The notes below the pieces were generated by a model, which was not told the origin of the DNA, ran no database searches, and saw only the letters and a list, made by a program, of their open reading frames with translations. From Hymenobacter tibetensis (GTDB taxonomy: Bacteria; Bacteroidota; Bacteroidia; Cytophagales; Hymenobacteraceae), in the NCBI RefSeq assembly GCF_022827545.1, contig NZ_CP094669.1, positions 2,074,001 through 2,138,000 on the forward strand: a stretch of 64,000 nt of DNA, given 5' to 3'. Below are positions 25,334 to 33,072 of this stretch, one piece after another. Each line of letters starts with the position of its first letter. The first letter of the stretch is position 1. Position numbers and translations under genes: made by a program.

Positions 25334-26989
25334 CTATTTCCCGCCAAACACTTGCTCGCCTGCAATCCAAGTCTGTTGCACCTTGGCGCCGCGTAACTTC
25401 TCCTTGGGTCCTTCTATAAGGTCGGTGTCCAATAACACGAAGTCAGCGGCCATGCCCGCACGGATGCTGCCTTTCTGCTTGTCTTCGAAAGCGGCATGGG
25501 CGGCCCAGGTGGTCATGCCACGTAGGGCATCAGGACGGCTCAGGGCATTTTCCATCTGGAAGCCCTTGGCAGGATAGTTCTTGGCATCTTGTCGGGCTAC
25601 GGCCGAGTGAAAGCCATAGAGCGGATTGATATCTTCTACCGGAAAATCGGAGCCGATGGCCACCTGGCCGTATTGCTTGCGCAGGTCGTTGAAGGCGTAG
25701 GCAGTCTTGAGGCGTGCGGCCCCGAGCCGCTCACCAGCCCAGTACATATCGGAAGTGGCGTGGGTGGGCTGCACCGAAGGCACGATGCCGAACTGTCCGA
25801 ACTTCACAACATCGGCCTTGCTCACCACTTGGGCGTGCTCGATGCGCCAGCGTCGGTCGTTCTTGCCACCCAGCACTTCGCCATAAATATCGAGTAGCAG
25901 TCGGTTGCTGGAGTCGCCGATGGCGTGGGTGTTCATTTGAAACTTGCTGGCGGCCAGTTCTTTCGCCAAGGTGCGGTAGTCGGCTATCGAGGAGAGCAGG
26001 AAGCCGGTTTCTTTGGGCTTATCGGTATACGGATGCAGCAAGCAAGCGCCGCGCGAACCCAAAGCACCGTCGGCGTATACCTTGAAGCTGCACACCGTTA
26101 GCCGATCCTGGAATACGGGGCCGTTTTTCAGGTAGAACTCTTTGTTGGCTTTGGTTGGGGTGAGCATGGCGTATATGCGCAGCTTCAGCTTGCCGTCTTG
26201 TTGCAGAGCGGCTATTTGGTCGATGTTGGCTTTGTCGAGGCCAGCATCAGCGAGGCTGGTCAGGCCCACGGCCAGGCAGCGCTTCTGGGCTTCCAGAACA
26301 GCGGCGTTGGCTTCGGTTGCGGTTGGCTCCGGAATCTTCACACTCACCAAATCCACGGCGTTGTCAACAAGCAAGCCCGTTAGCTTGCCTGCGGCGTTTT
26401 TGCTGATGGTGCCGCCGCTGATGGGCGTACTGGCCATGACGCCTGCCAGATCCAAGGCCTTCTGGTTGACGAGAGCCGCGTGTCCATCCACCCGCACGAT
26501 GAAGACCGGCGTGTTTGGAAACAGGAGGTCAAGCGTGTCTTTGGTAGGGAACTGCTTGGTGGGCCAGTCGTTTTGGTCCCAGCCGCGGCCGGTTAGCCAA
26601 GCAGCCTGTGGGTATTGCTGGCGCTGCTGTTGCAGCTTCTCTATCACCTGTGCCCACGAGGTAGTGCCTACCAGTTCGGCATCGCGCAAGCCAAGGGCAT
26701 AGCGGTAGAAGTGACAATGGGCATCGTAGAAGCCGGGGTACACAAACTGGCCCCGGGCGTCTACGCTTTCCTTGCCCGTAAACCGGCCCCGAATGTCGGC
26801 CTCACTGCCCACCGCCACAAACTTACCGTCCTTCACGGCAAACGCCGTAGCCTTAGAAAAGGCGGAATCTACGGTGTACACGGTGGCATTGTATACCACC
26901 AAATCAACGGACTGAGTGGACGTACTCTGGCAGCAACTGAAAAAGCCAGCCAACATCAGCAAAACAAACGAGCGTATGGAGTTAGTCAT
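25334..26989 (-). CDS. Amidohydrolase family 3 (YtcJ-like) lipoprotein
   Basis: A 551-residue protein. A lipoprotein-like signal (MTNSIRSFVLLMLAGFFSCC) precedes a metal-dependent amidohydrolase: the N-terminal beta-sandwich strand LVVYNATVYTVD, the PGFYDAHCHFYRY motif (HxH metal ligands), EHAQVVSK and GSDFPVEDINPLYGF (late metal Asp). This is the Amidohydro_3 family, related to N-substituted formamide deformylase and YtcJ; the substrate is unknown. A TACTTTCG box four bases upstream of ATG suggests a nearly leaderless transcript. Its position in the envelope suggests hydrolysis of an exogenous amide. Confidence 0.85.
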   Translation of the reverse strand: MTNSIRSFVLLMLAGFFSCCQSTSTQSVDLVVYNATVYTVDSAFSKATAFAVKDGKFVAVGSEADIRGRFTGKESVDARGQFVYPGFYDAHCHFYRYALGLRDAELVGTTSWAQVIEKLQQQRQQYPQAAWLTGRGWDQNDWPTKQFPTKDTLDLLFPNTPVFIVRVDGHAALVNQKALDLAGVMASTPISGGTISKNAAGKLTGLLVDNAVDLVSVKIPEPTATEANAAVLEAQKRCLAVGLTSLADAGLDKANIDQIAALQQDGKLKLRIYAMLTPTKANKEFYLKNGPVFQDRLTVCSFKVYADGALGSRGACLLHPYTDKPKETGFLLSSIADYRTLAKELAASKFQMNTHAIGDSSNRLLLDIYGEVLGGKNDRRWRIEHAQVVSKADVVKFGQFGIVPSVQPTHATSDMYWAGERLGAARLKTAYAFNDLRKQYGQVAIGSDFPVEDINPLYGFHSAVARQDAKNYPAKGFQMENALSRPDALRGMTTWAAHAAFEDKQKGSIRAGMAADFVLLDTDLIEGPKEKLRGAKVQQTWIAGEQVFGGK

Positions 26990-26993
26990 AGCG

Positions 26994-27001
26994 CGAAAGT
27001 A
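26994..27001 (-). promoter_or_regulatory. Promoter box TACTTTCG of the amidohydrolase gene
   Basis: TACTTTCG on the minus strand differs by one base from TAnnTTTG. It ends four bases before the ATG at 26989, so the transcript would have almost no leader. Confidence 0.45.
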
Positions 27002-27037
27002 AGAATTGCTGAGGCGAGATGATAGACGCCACGAAAC

Positions 27038-27105
27038 AGAGAAAGGAGGCAGTACAATTCTCTTGGCGCCAAGTGCGCCGTAGAACTGTACTGCCTCCTT
27101 TCTCT
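27038..27105 (-). terminator. Long hairpin terminator after the STAS-like gene
   Basis: A 19-base perfect stem (27038-27056 with 27087-27105; arm GAGAAAGGAGGCAGTACA plus one pair) lies between the STAS-like gene and the amidohydrolase promoter, both leftward. Confidence 0.75.
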
Positions 27106-27121
27106 ATCGTAGGGCCTCGGG

Positions 27122-27553
27122 TTACCGCTCCACCGACCCTTGCTGGAGGCAACGTTCGAGCCAAGCCAGGGCCGGGGCTTCCTCCGTGAAGCGCTGAATC
27201 AGGTAGGGCTGGCCCTGTGGGGCGTTGTTGCTGGCAAGGCCGATATTGGAGAGGGCACCAGCAAGGTGGTGGGGCGCCATTAGGAGCGCCATGTAAGTGG
27301 TGCTGCCCAGCCGCGGGTGCAGGCGCGGAAAGAAGTCTTCCATCATCCAAAACACGTCCGAGGCGTCCACGCCCGTGCGGCGGCGGATGTCGAGCAGCCA
27401 GAAACGACAGTCCTTTTCGGCGGCTATATCCAGAATAGCCGCGTAGCCCTGCTGTAGCTCAAACGGCATAACGCCGCGCTTCCAGCGTCCAATCAGCACT
27501 TGTATTTCCTCGTCGTAAGTGACATCCAGATAAGCAGTAGAAAATGCATCCAT
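27122..27553 (-). CDS. STAS/SpoIIAA-like protein of unknown function
   Basis: A 143-residue soluble protein starting MDAFSTAYLDVTYDEEIQVLIGRW. It has the alternating strand-helix pattern of small STAS/SpoIIAA-like proteins (a W-R/K-G strand, then a helix with AAILDIAAE, then FWLLDIRRRTG). It has no membrane segment and no catalytic signature. A similar-sized protein with the same ATW-R-G strand is encoded at 46883-47290, so the family is duplicated in the window. The ATG at 27553 is preferred over one seven codons upstream. The function is unknown; a role in a signalling pathway is a guess. Confidence 0.55.
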   Translation of the reverse strand: MDAFSTAYLDVTYDEEIQVLIGRWKRGVMPFELQQGYAAILDIAAEKDCRFWLLDIRRRTGVDASDVFWMMEDFFPRLHPRLGSTTYMALLMAPHHLAGALSNIGLASNNAPQGQPYLIQRFTEEAPALAWLERCLQQGSVER

Positions 27554-27620
27554 AGCGTAACAATTCAGGCGCAATACAGCATAAAAGATACATCCTGCGC
27601 AGTGGATGTTGAAGCAAGCT

Positions 27621-27658
27621 CACAAAAAACCCCAGAGCCGGTTGGGCCACTGGGGTTT
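27621..27658 (-). terminator. Intrinsic terminator of AMP nucleosidase
   Basis: On the minus strand AAACCCCAG and CTGGGGTTT pair (27627-27635 with 27650-27658) and a TTTTTT run follows. Confidence 0.75.
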
Positions 27659-27703
27659 GCTTGAGGCACCGTTGTGCAAGCTAAGCGAAAGGCGCTGCTT
27701 TCA

Positions 27704-28477
27704 CTACTCGAAGCGCATATGCTTCACCGATTCGCCGGAATTCTTCAGCTCCAGCAGCGAGTCGATGCCAATTTGCAGGTGAGCCGTCACGAAATCAGCC
27801 GTTACCTTCTTGTCGCTCTCCGACGTTTTCACGCCTTCGGGCGTCATTGGGTTGTCGCTGACCAGCAGCAGGGCACCGTGCGGAATCTCGTTGACAAAGC
27901 CCACCGTGAAGATGGTGGCCGTTTCCATGTCCACGGCCATGGCCCGGATCTGGCGCAGGTACTCTTTGAAGTTCTCGTCGTGCTCCCACACGCGGCGGTT
28001 GGTGGTGTACACCGTACCGGTCCAATAGTCCTTCTCGTGCTTCTTGATCATCGACGATACGGCCCGCTGCAAGCGGAAGGAGGGGAGAGCAGGAATTTCG
28101 GCGGGTAAGTAGTCGTCGGAAGTACCCTCGCCCCGGATGGCGGCAATGGGCAGAATCAGGTCGCCAAGCTTGGTTTTGCTTTTCAGGCCACCGCATTTAC
28201 CTAGGAACAAGGCTGCCTTGGGCTTCACAGCGGATATCAGGTCCATAACGGTAGCAGCCATGGGGGAGCCCATACCGAAGTTGATGATGGTGATGCCACC
28301 AGCTGTAGCGGTCTGCATCGGCTTGTCGAGGCCGTTTACCTCTACGCCGAACTGCTCGGCAAACATATGGACGTAGTTGATAAAGTTGGTAAGCAGGATA
28401 TACTGCCCAAACTCTTTCAGGGGAACCCCAGTGTAGCGCGGCAGCCAGTTTTCTACAATGTCGGATTTGGTCTTCAT
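27704..28477 (-). CDS. AMP nucleosidase (short Bacteroidota form)
   Basis: A 257-residue nucleoside-phosphorylase-fold protein. Recognisable are the start MKTKSDIVENWLPRYTG, the GMGSPMAATVMDL helix, FLGKCGGLK, LPIAAIRGEGTSDDY and the MAVDMETATIF segment with the purine-ribose-binding Glu. It would hydrolyse AMP to adenine and ribose 5-phosphate in the cytosol, influencing adenylate pools. It is about half the length of E. coli Amn because the regulatory N-terminal domain is missing, as usual in Bacteroidota. It is divergent from the HsdR-N-like gene, with a leftward terminator-like hairpin in between. Confidence 0.85.
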   Translation of the reverse strand: MKTKSDIVENWLPRYTGVPLKEFGQYILLTNFINYVHMFAEQFGVEVNGLDKPMQTATAGGITIINFGMGSPMAATVMDLISAVKPKAALFLGKCGGLKSKTKLGDLILPIAAIRGEGTSDDYLPAEIPALPSFRLQRAVSSMIKKHEKDYWTGTVYTTNRRVWEHDENFKEYLRQIRAMAVDMETATIFTVGFVNEIPHGALLLVSDNPMTPEGVKTSESDKKVTADFVTAHLQIGIDSLLELKNSGESVKHMRFE

Positions 28478-28605
28478 GTATGGTCTTGAATTAGTGGGAT
28501 GTTCGGTCTATTTGCTGGATATACGGGATACTGTAGTGGAGCTTCCTCTACTGAAGAAGTAAAGCATCAGGCAAAAGCCTAGGCCTCCAGCAAGCCCAAA
28601 CTTTA

Positions 28606-28640
28606 TAAAAAAACCGTCGACCCAGCGAGTGGGCGACGGT
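28606..28640 (-). terminator. Leftward terminator-like hairpin between divergent genes
   Basis: ACCGTCG (28613-28619) and CGACGGT (28634-28640), plus CCCA/TGGG inside with one bulged A, form a stem; on the minus strand a T-run follows (28606-28613). It lies upstream of AMP nucleosidase with no known gene feeding into it. Confidence 0.55.
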
Positions 28641-28675
28641 ACGGGATGAAAAGCGGGAACCAGAACCCAGGGCCG

Positions 28676-28683
28676 TACCTTTG
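28676..28683 (+). promoter_or_regulatory. Promoter box TACCTTTG exactly six bases before ATG
   Basis: TACCTTTG matches TAnnTTTG. Six bases separate it from the ATG at 28690, so transcription would start at or next to the start codon. Confidence 0.6.
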
Positions 28684-28689
28684 GAGGTG

Positions 28690-29145
28690 ATGCAAGAGTT
28701 GAACCTGCCGCCTTTCGAGTACAAACTTACGCAAAGCGGCGAGACTATATTAATCTGGGACGTGCTGCGTCGGAAGCATGTTGTGCTAACGCCCGAAGAA
28801 TGGGTACGGCAGCATGTAATTCATTATTTGATAAACCACCGGGGCTACCCGCGTGGCCTGCTGAGTGCGGAGCGCGGCCACCGCTACAACCAGCGCCAAA
28901 AACGCACCGACCTCTGGGCCCTCGGGCCCGACGGCAGCCCGCTGCTACTGGTAGAGTGCAAGCGGCCAACCGTGCCCATCACGGCCGCTGTGGCCCAGCA
29001 GGCTGCTACCTATAACCAAACCATAGGGGCGCCGCTATTGCTGCTTACCAACGGTTTGCAGCACTTCTGCTGGCGCGTGAATTTCGAGCAGCGCACCAAC
29101 GAACGGCTGACTGAAGTGCCACTGTACGGTGGATTGACGGGGTAG
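28690..29145 (+). CDS. Stand-alone HsdR-N-like (PD-(D/E)xK) nuclease-fold protein
   Basis: A 151-residue protein starting MQELNLPPFEYKLTQSG. It matches the type I restriction enzyme R subunit N-terminal domain (HSDR_N_2). The nuclease core is RTDLWAL followed by LLLVECKRPT, giving the D...ExK triad, plus AAVAQQAATYN with the downstream Gln. No helicase domain or methylase gene is present, so it is not a restriction system; related stand-alone genes occur widely in Bacteroidota and remain uncharacterised. The frame can begin at TTG 28681, but that codon lies in the TACCTTTG promoter box, and ATG 28690 is preferred. Confidence 0.75.
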   Translation: MQELNLPPFEYKLTQSGETILIWDVLRRKHVVLTPEEWVRQHVIHYLINHRGYPRGLLSAERGHRYNQRQKRTDLWALGPDGSPLLLVECKRPTVPITAAVAQQAATYNQTIGAPLLLLTNGLQHFCWRVNFEQRTNERLTEVPLYGGLTG

Positions 29146-29166
29146 TACTCATTTATAACAGAACAA

Positions 29167-29185
29167 AATCTAATAATATTAGATT
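29167..29185. promoter_or_regulatory. AT-rich palindrome before the T9SS cargo gene
   Basis: AATCTAATA and TATTAGATT flank a central A. No T-run follows, so it may be an operator rather than a terminator. A TACTTTCG box is 24 bases downstream. Confidence 0.4.
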
Positions 29186-29208
29186 AGGCTAACTGCAAGA
29201 GCTATTGC

Positions 29209-29216
29209 TACTTTCG
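29209..29216 (+). promoter_or_regulatory. Promoter box TACTTTCG of the T9SS cargo gene
   Basis: TACTTTCG, one base from TAnnTTTG, lies 32 bases before the ATG at 29249. Confidence 0.45.
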
Positions 29217-29248
29217 TAGCTCGGTTTAACATTATTATACGGAAGCTT

Positions 29249-30967
29249 ATGTTTAGAACAATTACTCATGCTGTGCTGGCCATCCTTGCTAGCGTATTGA
29301 TATTTCTGCTTGCATGTGGTAAGGTTCGGGCGCAGGCTCCTCTTTGGCAAACTGCAGTAGCGGTATCTGGAGACGAGTCCTCCATCAGCGCGACAGCCAC
29401 TGATGCAGTAGGCAATGTATATGTAGCTGGCAATTTTCGAGGGGTAGTTCGATTTGGAAATACAGTCTTAACCAGTGCGGGCGACGCCGATATATTTGTG
29501 GCCAAATGGCTTCCGTCGACTGGCACTTTCGCGTGGGCACAACGAGCCGGAGGGCCGGGCTCGGACTATGCGCCTACGGTCGCTGTAAGTGGTACCAGCG
29601 TGTATGTGGCTGGTCAGTTTGCGGTAACAGCTACTTTCGGCAATCTTAGCCTGACAAGCACTGGTACTGCCGAAGGCTTTGTTGCCAAGCTAATTGATAC
29701 TGAGAGTAGCGCAAGCTTTGTATGGGCGCAAAGGTTTGGAGGTAGCGGAAGTGATGATGCTACTGCGTTAGCCGTTAGTGGCTCCACCGTATACCTAGCA
29801 GGTAGATTTTACAGTACATCAGCTGGGTTTGGCACTTTGTCTCTGACAAATGCATCAACCAACGGATCCTCTGGGGATGGTTTTGTAGCGAAACTTATAG
29901 ACGCTGGGTCCACAGCGAATTTTGTGTGGGTGCAGCCAGTGGCAAGTTCCGGTGACGACTATGTAAGTGCAATAGCTGCTACGGGTAGCACTGTGTATGT
30001 AACGGGCGGATTTTCCAATACGGTTACTTTTGGAAGTACAAGCCTAATGGGTGGGGCATTATCTGCTTTCGTGGCCAAAATCACTGACGGAGGAGCAAGT
30101 GCCGGATTTACGTGGGCTATCCAAAACAGCGGAGGAGTTGTCATTCCCAATGCCATAGCAGTCAATGGTACCAACGTGTATGTAGTAGGGCGCTTCCTAT
30201 TCACCCTCGTTCTAGGGACTACTACCTTTACGAGTACAGGAATCTCTGGCGGTTATGATGTGTTTGTAACCAAGATTACAGATGCTGGCTTGAGCGGAAG
30301 CTTCACGTGGGCGTTGCAGGGAGCAGGCCCTAGAAGCGACTATGCTGCCGCAGTGGCAGTGAATGGTTCTGCAGTATATGTGGCAGGAGGATTCTCCGGC
30401 ACCGTCGGGTTTGGTAGCGCCGACCTTACCAGCGTAGCTGGCAGCGACGATGTATTCATTACGCAGCTACTTGATGCAGGAAGCAGTGGCAGGTTTACAT
30501 GGGCACAGTCTGCCGGAGGTACCGATTACGAACAGGCAAGATCTGTAGCCATAGGTCCCGGTAATAAGGTGTACGTGGGCGGCAATGTAGTGCCAGTCGC
30601 TACTTTTGGAAATCTTGCTATTACCAATTCAAGCACCAATCCTGTTGGCTTCTTGGCTTCCCTCACAGATGCTGTCCTGAGCACAAATGCTTCAACTGCA
30701 CTGGTTGGTTTGCAAGTATATCCTAACCCTGCCACTACTGCCACCACCGTGTTGTTACCAACTGCGGTGGGTGCTACACATACCACGCTCACACTCACCG
30801 ACGCTTTAGGGCGAGTCGTGCGCCATCTTTCACCAACTTTCTATCCAGCTAACGAGCGTGGTTTGCGCCAGAAAATAGATGTAGGTGGTCTGCCAGCAGG
30901 AATTTACACGTTGCGTGTACAGATAGGGTCTACTTGTACTGCGCGCCAACTTGTGATAACAGATTAA
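29249..30967 (+). CDS. Secreted beta-propeller-like protein with T9SS type A sorting domain
   Basis: A 572-residue exported protein. A signal peptide (VLAILASVLIFLLACGKVRA) is followed by at least seven repeats of about 60-70 residues with VYVAGNF / VYVAGQF / VYLAGRF / VYVTGGF / VYVVGRF / VYVAGGF / VYVGGNV strands and F-V-A-K turns, the SBBP-type beta-propeller pattern. The C-terminus has the type IX secretion sorting domain (LQVYPNPATTATTVLL, then LPAGIYTLRV). It is likely delivered to the surface or medium by the T9SS. A binding partner cannot be predicted. Base composition is less GC-rich than neighbouring genes, consistent with recent spread, but this is an impression. Confidence 0.85.
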   Translation: MFRTITHAVLAILASVLIFLLACGKVRAQAPLWQTAVAVSGDESSISATATDAVGNVYVAGNFRGVVRFGNTVLTSAGDADIFVAKWLPSTGTFAWAQRAGGPGSDYAPTVAVSGTSVYVAGQFAVTATFGNLSLTSTGTAEGFVAKLIDTESSASFVWAQRFGGSGSDDATALAVSGSTVYLAGRFYSTSAGFGTLSLTNASTNGSSGDGFVAKLIDAGSTANFVWVQPVASSGDDYVSAIAATGSTVYVTGGFSNTVTFGSTSLMGGALSAFVAKITDGGASAGFTWAIQNSGGVVIPNAIAVNGTNVYVVGRFLFTLVLGTTTFTSTGISGGYDVFVTKITDAGLSGSFTWALQGAGPRSDYAAAVAVNGSAVYVAGGFSGTVGFGSADLTSVAGSDDVFITQLLDAGSSGRFTWAQSAGGTDYEQARSVAIGPGNKVYVGGNVVPVATFGNLAITNSSTNPVGFLASLTDAVLSTNASTALVGLQVYPNPATTATTVLLPTAVGATHTTLTLTDALGRVVRHLSPTFYPANERGLRQKIDVGGLPAGIYTLRVQIGSTCTARQLVITD

Positions 30968-31091
30968 CCATAGCATTAGTAGAAGCACTGTGCCGAAATA
31001 GTAATTGGCAAACGGCTGTTTGACGCGGAAAGCGAGCCCATTTCCACTCTAAGTTAAAATCGGTTCACTCGCTCAATCGATGGCTTATACA

Positions 31092-31137
31092 CAAGCAAAC
31101 AGCCGCTTCTGTAGCTACAGAAGCGGCTGTTTGCTTG
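31092..31137. terminator. Perfect 46-bp palindrome, bidirectional terminator
   Basis: Two 23-base arms (starting CAAGCAAACAGCCGC) are perfectly complementary with no loop. It sits between the convergent T9SS cargo gene and the sulfatase gene, where it can end both transcripts. Confidence 0.85.
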
Positions 31138-31144
31138 CTCTGAT

Positions 31145-31155
31145 GTGAGTTTGAC
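31145..31155 (+). repeat. Half-copy of the GTGAGTTTGAC repeat arm
   Basis: GTGAGTTTGAC is identical to the left arm of repeat copy A. The rest of the element is missing, so it may be a remnant beside the sulfatase stop. Confidence 0.4.
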
Positions 31156-31159
31156 GGCG

Positions 31160-33055
31160 TTACTTGTACAGCGTGTTATCGGCTAGGCCGTTGAGGTAGA
31201 ACTGCACGCAGGCTTTTAGCTCGTTGCCGTACTGCTGTAGTTTCTGCGGGTCGGGGGCAGCGAGGGGCGTAGCGGGCAAGGCGTGGTTTTGGTAGGGGTA
31301 CAAGCGCACCTGATTGTCGGCGGTGAGTTCGGTTACGTAGTCGGAGTGCACGAGGAAGTAGCTGCCACCACTCAGAAACAAGGCGCGTCCCGTCGTACCG
31401 GCATCGAACACAGAATAGCCAAATGGGAGCAATGGCTGGCCTGGTGCCAAGCCTAGATAGTCGAGCACAGTGGCAGGAATATCGGCTTGCTGGGTGATGC
31501 GCTGCACATTGGCCGGCGGCAGCGTGTGGCTGGGGTGGAAGAGTAGCAGAGGCGTCTTGTAGGAGCCAAGCGTATTCTGGTACTCGGGCCGCAACGTCTG
31601 GGAAGTGTGGTCGGCTAACACTACAAACAGTGTGTTCTTATACCACGGTTGCCGAGCGGCGGCTTTGAAGAACTGCCGCAATGCAAAATCGGTGTACTGC
31701 ACGGAGGCATGAATGGGCAACTCGCCCGCCGTAAACTTCCCCTTATACTGCGCAGGCACTGGGAAAGGCTCGTGCGAAGTCAAGGTGAAGACGGTGGAAA
31801 AGAACGGCTGTTTCTGCTGCCCCAGCTTCTGCGCAAAATACTGTAGGTACGGCTCATCAAAAATCCCCCAGTGCCCATCAAAATCCGGGCTTTCAGTACC
31901 GCCAGGGTACTCGCTCAGGCCATAGTACTGCTGAATACCGGTAATGCCAGCGAAGGTATTGAAGCCCATGGTGCCGTTGGTGGCCCCGTGAAATACCGAT
32001 GTAGCGTAGCCCTGCCGCCCTAGCAACTCGCCTAGCCCGTGCAACTCGTCGGTTTGGAAGTCGGAGGTGATAAACGAGTTTTCGGTGAGGGCTGGCAACC
32101 CCGCCAGCACAGCGGGCAGCGCCTCAATAGACCGGCGGCCGTTGGCGTAGTGCTGCCGGAAAAACAAGCCTTGGGTTGCCAGCGAATCAAAAAAAGGGGT
32201 GTATCCCTTGCCACCGTTTTCGATGCCGTTGTACTCGGAAGCAAAGCTTTCAATCAGCAGCACAACCACGTTGTCGCGCGGGGCGCCGGGGCGTGCACCA
32301 GGCTGCCGGGCAGCCAAGGCTGGCCGCAACGCCGCTACCGACGGAAAGAAGTTACGCCGTTCCACTGGGTCTGCCCGCAGGCTTTTCAGGAAAGTGAAGG
32401 TGCTGTTCAAGGCCACATGGCCCATAACGGGCGGCGTCTGCATGAAAGCGTGGCCGGTGCGCAATGGCTTCAGCTGGAAGCCACCCCGGATACCAAGTAC
32501 CGCAAAGCCCGCAACCAACAGTACTTCCAACACAGGCCGCACTAGGCGTTTGCCGCGCCGCTGCCCCTGATAATACGCTGCATCGGCAGCAGTAGGCATC
32601 GGGTAGAAGTACCAAACCAGCCCAAACAGCACCACGAACGGAATCAGCAGAAACCAATAATGCCCCACCAACTGGCCAGCCTGCCGCTGAATATCATCGG
32701 TGATGGTAAACAACTCGTTGCTGGTGCGCCGGCCAATAAACTTGAAATACTGCGTGTCAATCAGGTTTAGGGCAATGCCGCAGGCATTGAGCGTGAGATA
32801 AACGCCCCGCACAAAGCCCTGCCAGCGGAAGCTGAAGGCCGGCACCAAGGAAAGCAGCAGAAACGGTAAGTTCAGCAGCAACAGCGCCGACACATCGTAG
32901 CGGAAGCCGTGCCAGAACGCCAGCAGCACCTGCCCGGTAGTAGCCTCCCGAAACACGCCGTGGTTGGCCCAGTAAAAGCCCAGCCGTAGCAGCACATACA
33001 CGCCCATAAGCAGCAGCAACCGGCGCAGCAGCAGACGCAGAAGAGGAGAAATCAT
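31160..33055 (-). CDS. LTA-synthase-family membrane sulfatase
   Basis: A 631-residue protein with five or so N-terminal transmembrane segments (to about residue 190) and a periplasmic sulfatase-fold domain. Metal and nucleophile sites include VVLLIESFASEYNG, NGRRSIEALPAVLAGLP (the Ser in RRSIEA as probable nucleophile where LtaS has Thr), and VVLADHTS. It belongs to the LTA synthase/phosphoglycerol transferase group, which in Gram-negative bacteria adds phosphoglycerol or phosphoethanolamine to glycans or lipids. The ATG at 33055 is preferred because an earlier start would only extend it by 30 non-conserved residues. It follows the SUKH-like gene by 17 bases, indicating an operon. Confidence 0.82.
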   Translation of the reverse strand: MISPLLRLLLRRLLLLMGVYVLLRLGFYWANHGVFREATTGQVLLAFWHGFRYDVSALLLLNLPFLLLSLVPAFSFRWQGFVRGVYLTLNACGIALNLIDTQYFKFIGRRTSNELFTITDDIQRQAGQLVGHYWFLLIPFVVLFGLVWYFYPMPTAADAAYYQGQRRGKRLVRPVLEVLLVAGFAVLGIRGGFQLKPLRTGHAFMQTPPVMGHVALNSTFTFLKSLRADPVERRNFFPSVAALRPALAARQPGARPGAPRDNVVVLLIESFASEYNGIENGGKGYTPFFDSLATQGLFFRQHYANGRRSIEALPAVLAGLPALTENSFITSDFQTDELHGLGELLGRQGYATSVFHGATNGTMGFNTFAGITGIQQYYGLSEYPGGTESPDFDGHWGIFDEPYLQYFAQKLGQQKQPFFSTVFTLTSHEPFPVPAQYKGKFTAGELPIHASVQYTDFALRQFFKAAARQPWYKNTLFVVLADHTSQTLRPEYQNTLGSYKTPLLLFHPSHTLPPANVQRITQQADIPATVLDYLGLAPGQPLLPFGYSVFDAGTTGRALFLSGGSYFLVHSDYVTELTADNQVRLYPYQNHALPATPLAAPDPQKLQQYGNELKACVQFYLNGLADNTLYK

Positions 33056-33072
33056 GAACAACGGAAAATACG

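Noticed and set aside
28690..29145. Type I restriction-modification system
   Set aside because: Only an HsdR-N-like domain is present; there is no helicase, methylase or specificity gene within reach.
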